Below, piece by piece: positions 1 to 11,966 of a stretch of 64,000 nt of DNA; within the stretch, counting starts at the first letter, position 1, and every line of letters begins with the position of its first letter. A program made the position numbers and the translations under genes. The notes below the pieces were generated by a model, which did not search any database, was not told the origin of the DNA, and saw nothing but the letters and a program-made list of their open reading frames with translations. Origin of the DNA: Ciborinia camelliae (lineage: Eukaryota; Ascomycota; Leotiomycetes; Helotiales; Sclerotiniaceae); assembly GCA_025890175.1 (NCBI GenBank), contig JANPYM010000002.1:246062-310061 (forward strand). Reading direction: 5' to 3'.

Positions 1-2400
1 TTAATAATTTTTATTCTTTTTTAAAATAAATATAATTAAAATTTTAATAAAATTTATTAAATAATAAATTTATTTTTTCAACTAATATTTTTTTAAATAT
101 TTTTTTAAAACTAATAATTTCTTTTTTAAAAAAATATATACTAAACCCCACAAAAAAATAATATTTAATTCTAATTTAATTTAATATTCTATTAAATAAT
201 AATTAAATAATAATTTTTTTTTTTTTTTAAAAAAAATTTACTTTAAATTCTTATATTTATTTAAAATATTAAAAACTCTCAAAATAAAAATTTTATATTT
301 TACTTATATTCTTTTAAAACTAAATACTTAACTTAATTATAAAATCAAAATTTACATTCTCTTATTTATTTTCTAATAAATTTTTTATACCAAAATAATC
401 TTAATAAATCTTAAATCAAATTAAAAACAAAATTTCATTAATTATTAATCAATCTCAAAATTCATTATCTTTAATTATAAAAAACCTAAAATTATATTTA
501 TATAAAAAAAATTTAAAATAATTAAAATAAATTAATAAATATATATCTTTTTATTTTTTAATATATTTATTACTTCTACAATAAATTAATAATTTTTATA
601 AATAAAAATATAAATTTTTAATATAAATATTAAAAATATATTTTTTTTTAATATAAATTTTTAATTTTATTTAATATATTTATTTTATTAAATTATATTA
701 ACTTAAATATTTAAATTAATAAAATAACAAAATATTATTAATTAATATTTTAACTTAAATATAACAATAATAATAATAATAATATATTCTTCTTTATTTA
801 AACCCAAAATTATAAAAATATTTAAAATAATTATTAAATCTTATTATTTTTTTATTAATATATTTCATTATTTTTTTATTAAAAAAATTTGATATTTTCT
901 TATTAATATAAATCTATTTTTTTTTTAAAACAATCTTTTCCAAAATACTTTTTTTAATAATATTAATATTTAAACAAATTTTTACAAATAATAATATAAT
1001 AATTTATTTATTAATATTAATAATATTTTATTAATTTTTTTTAATATTTTTAATATTAAATTTTTTTTATTAATTAATTTTTCTATATAATTTTTCAATT
1101 TAATTTTATTTTAATCTTAATAAATTTTATTAATATAATATTTTTATTATTTTTTTATAATTTATAAAAAAATTAAATAAAATTTAAATAATATAATAAA
1201 ACATTATATATTCTTTTAAAATAATAATTTATAATATTAATAAAATAATATATTTAATTAATATTTTTTAATCTATATACTTATTTTATAAATTCTTTCT
1301 AAATTTTAAATTATTAAAAAAATTCAAATAATCCTTTTATTTATATTAAAACAAAAACCAATAAATAACTATTTATAATATATATTATCCACTTTATATT
1401 TTATATTTTTTTTTTAAATTATGTAAATAAAAAATAAAATCATTTATATTTTATTTTAAATATTATTTAATTTTTAATATTTAAATAATTATTATATATT
1501 ATTAATTTTTTTTATTTAAAATTATATTATATATATATTTTTTAAACTTTATTTATATAATATTATTTAATTAAATTATATTAATAAATTAATATTATAT
1601 CACTAAAAAACGTTTTTCAAAATATTATATTATATAATTTATTTTCTAAATATTAATAAAAAAATAATATTTATTATTATTTTAAAATATTATTTTAATT
1701 TAAAAAAAAAAATTCTTTATTTAAAAAATATTTGTTTTTTTATATTAAAATAGTTTTTAAAATTTTGAAAATCTAATATTTGATTTAAAATAAATAAATA
1801 ATATATTATTAAAGATTATTAATATTCTAACAATTTTTTATATTCAAATAAATCAAATTATAATTTTATTTATAATTTTTATATTATCTTTTATACTTTA
1901 TATTTACCATTTTAAAATATTATAAAAACTTTTTTCTAAAAATTTTTTAAACTTTGAAAAAAAATTTATATTTTATTAATATATATAAAATTCATCAATA
2001 ATATTATTTTATACATCATCGATTTTAATACTCTATCAAACAAATATAAAAATATTTTTTATTTTTAATATTATTTTAAATATTATTAATTTAATTAATA
2101 AATTATTTTTTAAATAAAATAAAAAAAATTATTAAAATAAAAAATATAAAAAATTAATTAAATCAATAATAACTTTAAAACTTTTTATTATTTTTTAAAT
2201 AAAATTTTTATTATCTTTTAAATAATTAACAATATACTGTTAATTATCGTTTAAACAATAATATTCCGTTTAATATAAAATTTTATAAACTTTTAAAACT
2301 TTTTTTATTTAATTATATAAATTTATTTTATATATATTAATATTTTATAAATTAAATATTATATTAAAAATTTACCAAAAATTTGTTATTAATCGATATT
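1..2400. other. AT-rich, nearly G-free gene-less block
   Basis: This block is almost pure A/T with scattered C. On the plus strand the first G is at 891 and the next at 1423, while C occurs several times per 100 bases throughout. No open reading frame of useful length exists. The composition changes abruptly near 2390-2450, where all four bases return. Such blocks in filamentous ascomycetes are usually remnants of repeats mutated by RIP (repeat-induced C to T mutation), but the extreme one-strand loss of G is stronger than expected for damage shared by both strands. The parent element cannot be recognised. A subtelomeric or pericentromeric position is possible but not shown; no TTAGGG array is present. 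Confidence 0.85.
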
Positions 2401-2675
2401 GAACGTTAATAATCGTCGATGTATCGACTTTAAGTCTGAATTCTATACCCAGGTATTTTTTTTGTTTTTATTGCCTTTAGATCCGTAACATTTAACTTAT
2501 CTGCGATATTCTATCTATCTATTTATTTATCTACCTATCTATATATCTATCTATCCATTAAACTATCAAACCATCAATCATACTATGACCTACCTATTAT
2601 ATACCTATAACCTACCTATTATATACCTACCTACCTACCCTAGGTTACAAATTATAAATTACAAATTATAAAATC

Positions 2676-3186
2676 CATTTACATTTACATTTACATTTAC
2701 ATTTACATTTACATTTACATTTACATTTACATTTACATTTACATTTACATTTACATTTACATTTACATTTACATTTACATTTACATTTACATTTACATTT
2801 ACATTTACATTTACATTTACATTTACATTTACATTTACATTTACATTTACATTTACATTTACATTTACATTTACATTTACATTTACATTTACATTTACAT
2901 TTACATTTACATTTACATTTACATTTACATTTACATTTACATTTACATTTACATTTACATTTACATTTACATTTACATTTACATTTACATTTACATTTAC
3001 ATTTACATTTACATTTACATTTACATTTACATTTACATTTACATTTACATTTACATTTACATTTACATTTACATTTACATTTACATTTACATTTACATTT
3101 ACATTTACATTTACATTTACATTTACATTTACATTTACATTTACATTTACATTTACATTTACATTTACATTTACATTTACATTTAC
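2676..3186. repeat. (TTTACA)n hexanucleotide array, about 85 copies
   Basis: A tandem array of the hexamer TTTACA (TGTAAA on the minus strand) runs for 511 bp without a visible interruption. It sits just after the AT-rich block and before normal-composition sequence. It is not the canonical TTAGGG telomere repeat. The minus-strand reading frame through it (alternating Val-Asn) is an artefact of the repeat. Confidence 0.97.
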
Positions 3187-4079
3187 CCTTCTAAATTTCA
3201 ACCCAAGTTCCAGCCCCCATAACCTCTACCGGTAATCCTCGTCCTCTCCTATCATTGCTCCCCCATCTCCTCCTCATCCTCATCCCTTCCCTCTCCCTTT
3301 CCTCCCTTCCCTCTCCTACCTCCCTTTCCTCCTCCAACCTCCTCCCTTTCCTCCCCCTCCCCCATCCATCCTGCCCTCCTCTCACATCCCTTCCCTCCTC
3401 CTCATCCTCATCCTCCCTTTCCCCCCTATCTCCCCCCCCCTATCTCCCCCAAACCACACACCACCCCCCACACACATAATCTCATACTCCCTTCCCCCCA
3501 AACCACCCCCCAAACCACACACCAACCATTTCACCATCATCACCACCGAAAAATCATCACCCTAATAACCTTATCATTAACTTCCATGCTATACTTACGG
3601 TACTTGCTGTATCAACCTTTGGGTTTGGGTTTTGGTGATCTTCATCACTTTCACGCTTCACCGCAATTTAGCCAAGATGTTTTGGTGGGAGATTAAAAAG
3701 AAGGTGCCACACCTAACCTATTTGAGGACTACATATATACATTGACATCTTGATATAAAACTTCCTGGAAAGTTGGACGATAAAAGGATATTTATCAATT
3801 TAAATCTCGATTGTCATATATTTCATAATCAAAGGAATCACTTTGTTATTCTGATCAAGCATCAATCCATTTCGCAAAATTTGCATGTAGAAGCCAATTT
3901 ACATTATGACGATCAAAGCTAATCTACATAAATAGCGCCTAAGCTTGCAAAACTATTAATTAATAAGACATTTTATAAACTCCCGATTCCCGAAATATAC
4001 CATCGCGCAATTCACCCATTATAGAGTTTATCCTTTGCCTAATTTCTTGGTACATTGCTTGTCGAAGATCATTATGGAA
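3187..4079. other. Intergenic: pyrimidine-rich tract and hop1 3' flank
   Basis: About 3240-3545 is strongly C/T-biased on the plus strand, with CCTCCT-like runs and little G. From about 3550 the composition is ordinary. I see no convincing gene; the part next to 4080 is the 3' flank of the minus-strand hop1 gene. Confidence 0.7.
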
Positions 4080-6503
4080 CTAGTGCGAACTATTTGATCT
4101 GAGGCTGAAAGGACTAGTCGCCGCTAAAGCATCACGTCGCTTCTTGGAAGCATTCGAAGGAATTTCTTCACCGACGCGTTTATTAGATTGTTGGGGGGTT
4201 GATTGAGCCGGTCCTCGTGGTGATCTTCGCAAGGTCTCGTTATGCAAACTTCTCCATGAGCTCGGAGTCTGAGTACTGCTACCTTCGCTTCGGCGACCTC
4301 GGATTGAACCATCAAGAGGTTGATGAAGACGACGAGCGACCGGTGTAAGCTGGGTTGGGTCTTGAGATTTTCCGGGTAAATCGACTTCAGGGGCGGCAAA
4401 CTATGATGGATCAATGCTCTATTATAGCTGTTTACGGGGGCCGGCGAAGGGTGAAGTACTCACAAGCTTGGTATGAGCAATGTGCTTAGATGGATCGAAC
4501 AGTTCAACTCGAAGTTTATCGAGATTGACAAACCGGAATGATTCCTTAGATGACTTTGAACATTTCTTGATGATTCCTTCGGTTTTCATAGAGTCGACCA
4601 ACTTCTGTGTATCTTTCTGGTTCGAATCTAGGATAGTGGTCAATTCTGTACGGAGATTCATTGAAGCAAACTCACTCATATATTGGCAAAGACCTTCCAT
4701 ATCATTGAAACCATGCTGTTCGAGGTAATATACCATGCGTCGGCGAGTACACAGGGGATAAATTTTTTCATACAGGATGCTTGGCTCCGACTCCGCCAAA
4801 ATACAATCATAGCACTCGAAATTTGCGCCAACAGTTCCCTTACTGTAACCGTAGCACTGACTGTGGCAATAGTTTCCACAATTGCAGCATTTGATCTTTC
4901 CACTATTAGAACATACGAGCGAAGGGAAAGACTGACATACCAGATTCTCGCGATCATCCGCGTTGAGGCACTCACACCGTACCTCATCTTCTTCCTCCGA
5001 TGTTTTCTCAACCACCTTGTCATCAAACCCCTCTGGTCCAGGAAACGTCGTAGGCTTTCCAAAGGCAATTGTCTGGTTGCCAATATTTTCCATCAGCTGT
5101 GTATCCATATCATCCGGTCCTCTCGTATGACCCTTTTTAAAAGCGAAAATTAGCATATACAGGAACACCGGACGAACCACCGTACTCATTGGTGGCAACT
5201 TACAATCTCATTAAGCCACTGCATTGTGCTCTGCTGGGTGCCATCGCTTTGTGAGAATTGATTGTGTCTCAAGGATGACTGGCTGTTATCCTGAATAATT
5301 GTTGCCTTTGATGCAGTAGGGTTGAGACTTCTGATCATCGCAGTGGAAGTTTTTCCTTTGAGAAGGCGGGCATCGACTGCTGGAGCAGCATAATATTTTA
5401 TTGCAAGCCTATGCATGTTAGTGTGATTCTATAATCTCTTGGGTACTAGTAGTCTTATACCCATGGAGACCATTATGTGTTTTACCCATGAAAAGCCCAC
5501 AGTCATCAGGTAGTATTTGAGATATCGATGCAGCACGAAAACCACGATACTCGTTCTTGGGACGTGCATTCTCATTGTATAACAGCTGCATGCTCACCTT
5601 GCGTCCAGCTACATCTCTGTTCAGCCAGTGTAGAGAAATATTTGATGGCTGTGAACTTACCTGATTCGCCCCGAATGTTTCGAGAAGCATTCATGACTTG
5701 TACGATCAGTTCTCTTAAACCATCCTGTGCATATCCGAGATTGATAACCTTTCCGGAATTGTCCGACATTGACGCAGAAACCTGAACATAGGGATTGCTT
5801 CCAGTACTCTTATAAGCAAAATTTATCGTGAAAGCTTCGACGAGTTGTTCTGGAACAACTTCTTTACGATAAACAGAAAGCTGTAACTTTGCCAGACATT
5901 TGTCGTGAACAGCATTGGCGACTCCAAATTCCTAAGTAATTATTAATTCATAAAATATGAGATATTTTGCGGGAACGTGGTGAAATACAAGCCAATCCAT
6001 TAGTTTTTCGACTCCTCGATGGCCCGTTCCTCGCACAATAGAGTTGAAAGATATGATTTCATCGCCAGCTTCATTCAAGTTTAGGTTTTTAGGGATGTTT
6101 GTGCCGTTGATAAACGTTTCGTATGTGAGGCCAGGATCAGAGGCATCGTAGATTCGGGTTTTGTAGCAATTACTTGGAAAGAACTCCCTAAGTTCTAAAT
6201 TAGTAATATGAAGGATTAGGTTTGGAAACTTTCCAACGAACCTGCAAAAGACAAATTGGCTCACCTGAGAAGTATTTATTAGCAATATGTAAAGGGCCGG
6301 GGGGGCTTCATAGTACATACAGCAGCATTGACACCAATTTTAACCAACTCGAAACTTTGCTCTTGACTGAGTACAATATCTTGTATCGGTATCTCCACAA
6401 CAAGCTTGGCCTTACTCTTTCCCTTTCCCTTCTGCTTAGTTTTTGTTTGCGGGTTTGTCTGCGGCTTAGCACGAACAGTGCGCGTAAGGAGCTTGGGTGG
6501 CAT
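4080..6503 (-). CDS. hop1: Meiotic chromosome axis protein Hop1 (HORMA + zinc finger)
   Basis: Hop1 binds the meiotic chromosome axis, promotes inter-homologue recombination and recruits checkpoint kinases. I read eight exons: 6503-6321, 6264-6242, 6187-5989, 5931-5661, 5608-5461, 5408-5204, 5132-4464 and 4400-4080. They sum to 2019 nt (672 aa) in one frame. The HORMA domain spans about residues 40-245, with a REFFPSNCY segment, a GVEKLMDWL segment and the AGRKVSMQLLY strand. A cysteine-rich PHD-like zinc finger follows at about 396-453, starting CEC and ending CYDC, then a winged-helix-like region. The tail is basic and Ser-rich and ends near KKRRDALAATSPFSLRS, the place where Hop1 proteins carry a closure motif that HORMA domains bind. 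Start: MPPKLL at 6503 is preferred; an in-frame ATG at 6563 would add 20 residues. Some splice ends (for example intron 6, ending AAAAAG) are weak by eye. Confidence 0.9.
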
Positions 6504-8702
6504 GATGAAAGAAGGGATGCAGATGAGCTTATCAGGAAAGTGGGATGTAAAAGAGAAGCTCAAGATGACCTTGAACTTTCAATCAACCAAAGAAAGTTCA
6601 TCTATGGATTGAGGCTTTGATCCCGGGGTCTGTTCTCGATAAAACAGGGACACACAAATCAAGATAATGAATTGAAGAGATGAGAGTGGAGGAGAGTGAA
6701 TATATATGGACAGATTCTTTATGTTAAAAGAGACAAGATGAGATGAGAAGAAATATGTATTACATGAGATGAAATTGAAGAAGTTCTTCTGATGAAGATG
6801 AAGATGAAGATGAGGAAGCTTGAGATGAAAATGAAATGAAAATAATCGAAAGTGAGAATTTGTGGGTAGTTGGAAAAGCGTGAGAAAGTGACTAAGAAAA
6901 TTAGGTAGGAAGTATAGGTAGGGAGGTAGGTAGGTAGGTATAGGAAGGTACGAGTTGTAGGAAAAGGAAGGCACAACCTCCTCCCCTTTCTCCCTTCGTT
7001 TTTCCCTTTCTTCCCCCACCATGCCAAAATTTCATCCAAAAGCTTCAATGTTCCCAGGTTACCAGAAGGAAATTCGAATAATACCTACCTACTTATTTTA
7101 CTACCACTACCACCACTATTACCACTACTAGGAGGATATAGGTAAGGAAATGTCCCCTAGACTTCATCTATCTGCTAGACTTGGTAGGTAAGTTCTTTGA
7201 GATCTCTCACTATGTACCTATTTAGATTGGAGAATCATCATGAACAGCTGCACATTCTTAATCTAGGGGGGTATTACTAGACATCAAACTTTGATATTCA
7301 TAGATGTCAATATGTTCAAGAAGATGCCTAAGAAGTACTAGGTAGGGACCGTATCTGAGCAGCTCAAGAAGAGAATCTAAATATATTTGACTCGTCACCC
7401 ATTATTTCTTCCAAAACACTCCTTCATTCAACAGAATCTTTGGAATTCCAGCACTTGCGGAATCAAGGTATGAGGAAGCCAACCCATTTCCCTTAAACCA
7501 CCATGGACTATCATTTTGGGGAATATTTGAAACACAAGGTAATCTTACTAGGTACCTAGGTGAGGGTCAGCTCTATATGGCGATGTATGATAAACTTGCG
7601 GTTGTCCAGATTGTTCAAATTGTCTTGAAACATTCAACAGACCGTCCATAATACCATAGCCTCTACCGGATGGCAGGAAGATATCCTTGATTGTACTGTA
7701 TGCTTGTAAGCTTATCTACCTAGGTAGTAGGTACGGAAACCCGAGTATACGGCTGGAGGAGATGGTTCACAGGATATTGTGGCCATGATACTGGATGGAT
7801 TGTACATGTGCAGTCGTAAGGTTAATAAATCTCAAGATCCATTTTATAGACCCCAATATCCACGATGAGATGAGTAAGGAGGTAGGTAGGTACCTAGGTA
7901 CCTAGGTAGATATTGATATCGGTATAAATAGGTACAAACAGATATATAAATATATAAATATATGAAAATGTGTTGTGCTGACTCCGCCTTCCTGCCATCA
8001 AATTCTCCCCTCTCCTGTCAACTGGTAGGTCTGGTATGTCCAGTATTAAATTGATGTTGTCTGTATGTATGCACGGTCACGGTGTTCTGATCAAAACGCT
8101 ACTGGAAAGACCAGGGGGATTGGACGGACCATCAGACAAACTTCCCAGCACGAACCGACAAAGATCTTCCCAACTCCATCTTCCGATCTCCACCTTCCAC
8201 TTCCACTTTCCGTTTCAACCAGCACACGCGCTGAGAATAATCTGAAGATAAATCTTCACTACATTTGATTCTCACCGTGAAGACATATTCGCCCCTCCTC
8301 TTGTACATTTTCTCTCATCTCTCTTCTCTTTATTTGAAGTAGTATAATTGTTTCCACTCATCAATTCCATATTGTCCCGCCATCTCACCACCTGAGTACT
8401 TCTTACACGTTGTCTTCGGATTCGCATTTCTGCTGGTTGTCTATCATCCGTGTCTATTCAAAATACCCCAAATACCCCCACCACAATCACGATAACCTTT
8501 TCGAACGTCAAAAAACCTGGCTATGTTATTGTTGGTATCATAGGATAATAGGAGTTCTTTAAAGCTCGCGAGATCTTCGCCCGTGGTCAGCCTCGTGTTA
8601 AGAACGCGTACGGCCTAAAAGAGAGCGGCAGGCTAGGACTCTTGCCCAAAGTCTCAAAGTCAACCCACGTCTGCGGGTCAAATACAGTTAAACTTTAACA
8701 CA
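6504..8702. promoter_or_regulatory. Divergent spacer between hop1 and the cdc4-like gene
   Basis: This 2.2 kb region separates two divergent genes and must hold both promoters. It contains a purine-rich GATGAA stretch (about 6780-6840), (TAGG)n runs near 6903-6945, and several palindromic ACCTAGGT motifs around 7550 and 7880-7910. No further gene was recognised; reading frames here are short and low-complexity. Confidence 0.6.
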
Positions 8703-11700
8703 ATGGATCCTCCTCATAGACCCCAGAGTAAACATCGAACGGCTCCGGAAAGTGCTCAAATATCCGGACCTCAGAAATTCACGTCAAACGCCTCTCCGAG
8801 TCCATTCACTTCGAATCCAAAGGTATTGCAGCATAGTGTCAAGACTCGACGCCCAAGTCAGACCGTTTCTCTGGCATGGCAAGATGGAGATGATACAGTT
8901 GGAAATATGTCAAGATTTCAGGTTGAGCTTGCAGATATCATAGAAACGAAGACTGTTACAACCACCACTACGACCAAGCGATCCTATCCTCCACTACTCA
9001 TTCAAAACCCTCGACCACTCGATAGTCTCGATGCAAAGGAATATCCTTTAGCATTCAAACCAACTCCTCCCGAACTTACTAAATTTTCCTACGAGATTGG
9101 TGGACAACAGATGGAATTCGAGGAAGAGGATTCACAGAAGATCAAACACGAGGTTCGAACAAAATTATTATCTCTTGTACAAAACTCTTTGGACTTTTCG
9201 GTACTAATTGTGGAATTTTTTTAGAACCTACCAAACCAACCTCTCCGTAATCCTTACCCGCATCGTCAATCGAGAGAGAATCGCGAGCAGCTCAGTGGAT
9301 TAGACAGAACAGACCCAATTTCCAGATTAGATAGAGAAATTGGCGACTCGAGAAAGTCTTTGAAATCGAAAGGAATATCCGATAATAAGTCCATCAACAC
9401 TAGTTCGAGACCCAGCAGTTCACGGGCACTAGAATTCTTCAGGAGTGATGGCAAAGACACAGATTCACCTTCCTACAACGAAACTCGACGTCGAAATCTT
9501 GGACTTGGTATGCACCTTCCCGACCTGCCAGCAACACCCGATATGTCAGAAGTAGAGCTGTCCTCGAAAGATGTCGCTCCACCATTAGCTCCCCGATTTC
9601 AAACCAATGCACACACTCCCCAATCCGGTTTAAGCCAAGACAACCCATTTGAGAATCAGCGAAGCCATTCGGAAATCGCCAATGAAGAAACGTTCAACGG
9701 GGCAGTTGCTACACCCCCAGTTGCAGAATCCGACCTTGAATCGTCTGGCCTTGATATGAGTTTTGCACAAGAACAGCGCCCGCATTTGTACACTGCAGCT
9801 GCTCGAAATGCAAGTCTCCCTAGTCCCGGTCTTTCGCCTACAGTTTCCTCTCCAGAATTTGACGATGACAATATTGACGACAGCCAGGATACATTAGACG
9901 TGTATGCCCCTCAAGTATCTGAGACGAGCACAGCTCGAAATCACCGTTTAGAACCGACAGTATTACACCCACAAATGTCTACTGTTATGGATATTGGATC
10001 AATGATAGATACTTTCGATGCTATGCCCAGTGAATTGAAAGCTCTCATGATGTATCAGCTGAGCCGAAGGTGCTCTAAGAAGACCCTTCGGGCTGTCGCT
10101 GGTTTTGTCAACCCTGCTTTGATGTGCGATTTTCTCGTTGAGCTCCCCACTGAACTAAGCTTCCTTATCCTAAGTTACCTGGACCACAAAGACCTGTGTC
10201 GTGCCGCTCAAGTTTCAAAGCGTTGGAGGAATGTCATTGACTCCAATGAAACAGGATGGAAAGAACTCTTTGATCGCGATGGTTTCGTGCTCCAACCCGA
10301 AGAACTCGAGCGAGCAATTCGCCAAGGATGGGCATGGCAGGATCCTTATGGTCCAGATGGTTATGAAATGGATTTGAGCGTTAAAGACAAATCAGTCAAT
10401 GGAGAAGTCGGCATACCTGGTAGCAGCAGCAAGATTGATGGAACTAGAAGAGCTCGGGCGACCACTAAAAGAAAGCGGGCTACAGGAAATTTGGGATCAG
10501 AACGCGCAAAGCGGAGAGCAACAGGTAACGATTCTTCAATCAAAACACTAGAACTCGAGTCCAAATTCCACAAATCTGAAGGTCCAATAAGCGCTGCTTC
10601 TGCTGCTGCATTGGCGGTACCAAATCCCGAATTGGGTCTTCCGGAATTGCGAAAGCTTCATCTCTTCAAGTCCCTTTATCGTCGGCACCATTTTCTTCGT
10701 CATAGTTGGACGAATCGTGCTGTTGAACCTCATCATATGGCTTTTAAAGCTCACCCATCTCATGTAATTACATGTCTTCAATTTGACGATGAGAAGATCT
10801 TGACAGGTAGTGATGATACAAGTATTCATGTCTACGACACGAAGACCGGAGCCTTGCGCAAAAAGCTCGAGGGACATGATGGGGGTGTTTGGGCTTTGCA
10901 ATACGAAGGAAATATTCTTGTTTCTGGATCCACTGACCGTTCTGTACGCGTTTGGGATATTGAAAAAGGCCTTTGCACTCAAGTCTTTCATGGTCATACG
11001 TCAACTGTACGATGTTTGCAAATTCTTATGCCGTCAGAGGCGGGCAAGACAGAAGGTGGTCGGCCTATCATGGTTCCCGAGCAGCCCCTTATTATTACCG
11101 GTTCTCGTGACTCTCAAGTACGTGTGTGGAAGCTACCCGCCCCAGGAGACAAGCGATACATCCAAACAGGACCGCCAACTAATGATGCTGATTGCCCTTA
11201 CTTCGTCCGCGTTTTGGCTGGACATGTTCATTCTGTTCGTGCTATCGCTGCCCACCAAGATACGCTAGTAAGTGGTAGCTACGACTGTACTGTGAGAGTA
11301 TGGAAAATCTCAACAGGCGAGGTCTTGCATCGTCTACAAGGACATACCGCAAAGGTATACAGCGTTGTTTTAGATCACAAACGCAATCGATGTATTAGCG
11401 GTTCTATGGATACATATGTCAAGGTTTGGTCCCTCGAGACTGGTTCTTGTTTATTTACCCTCGAAGGGCATACATCCCTTGTTGGCCTTTTAGACTTGCG
11501 TGATGATCGTCTTGTATCAGCAGCTGCGGACTCAACGCTGCGAATTTGGGACCCGGAGAGTGGTGTTTGCAAGAGTACATTGAGTGCTCATACAGGTGCC
11601 ATTACCTGTTTCCAGCATGATGGTCAAAAGGTCATCTCTGGATCAGACCGTACTCTAAAGATGTGGGATGTCAAAACTGGCGAATGCATCAAGGACCTTT

Positions 11701-11966
11701 TGGGTGACTTAAGTGGTGTCTGGCAAGTCAAGTTCGACGAACGAAGATGTGTTGCAGCTGTCCAGCGTGATAATTTCACATTTGTCGAGGTTAGTCATTT
11801 ACTTGTTTTTAAATCAAACATTCCTTGCTAACAGTTACTGCAGGTCCTTGATTTCGGTGCATCCCGAGACGGTGTTCCCAAATCTGAACGTGGTCGTCGT
11901 ATTCTATTGCCAGGAATTGATGAAACCGAGAGAGTCGTCGAAGTTGGCGATAACGCAAATCCATAA
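8703..11966 (+). CDS. cdc4: F-box/WD40 protein, Cdc4/Pop1/Fbw7 type (SCF substrate receptor)
   Basis: Cdc4-type proteins are substrate receptors of SCF ubiquitin ligases, binding phosphorylated cell-cycle regulators. Three exons, 8703-9176, 9225-11789 and 11844-11966, sum to 3162 nt (1053 aa). The first 420 or so residues are low-complexity, Ser/Pro-rich. A conserved dimerisation-like segment (MPSELKALMMYQLSRRC) precedes the F-box at about 463-505 (LPTELSFLILSYLDHKDLC). A basic linker follows, then eight WD40 blades from about 663 to the C terminus, each with GH near its start and W/V-D at its end (e.g. SGSTDRSVRVWDI). Eight blades and the D-domain before the F-box favour Cdc4/Fbw7 over Met30/SconB, but the exact orthologue is inferred. 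Both introns are short (48 and 54 nt). The C-terminal exon adds residues after blade eight. Confidence 0.85.

Noticed and set aside
2659..3201. 180-codon minus-strand frame of alternating Val-Asn
   Set aside because: It is only the translation of the TTTACA array and has no gene context.
6579..7048. Two overlapping minus-strand frames in the hop1/cdc4 spacer
   Set aside because: They are Leu/Pro/Phe/Tyr-rich translations of purine/pyrimidine-biased sequence and TAGG runs with no gene-like features.
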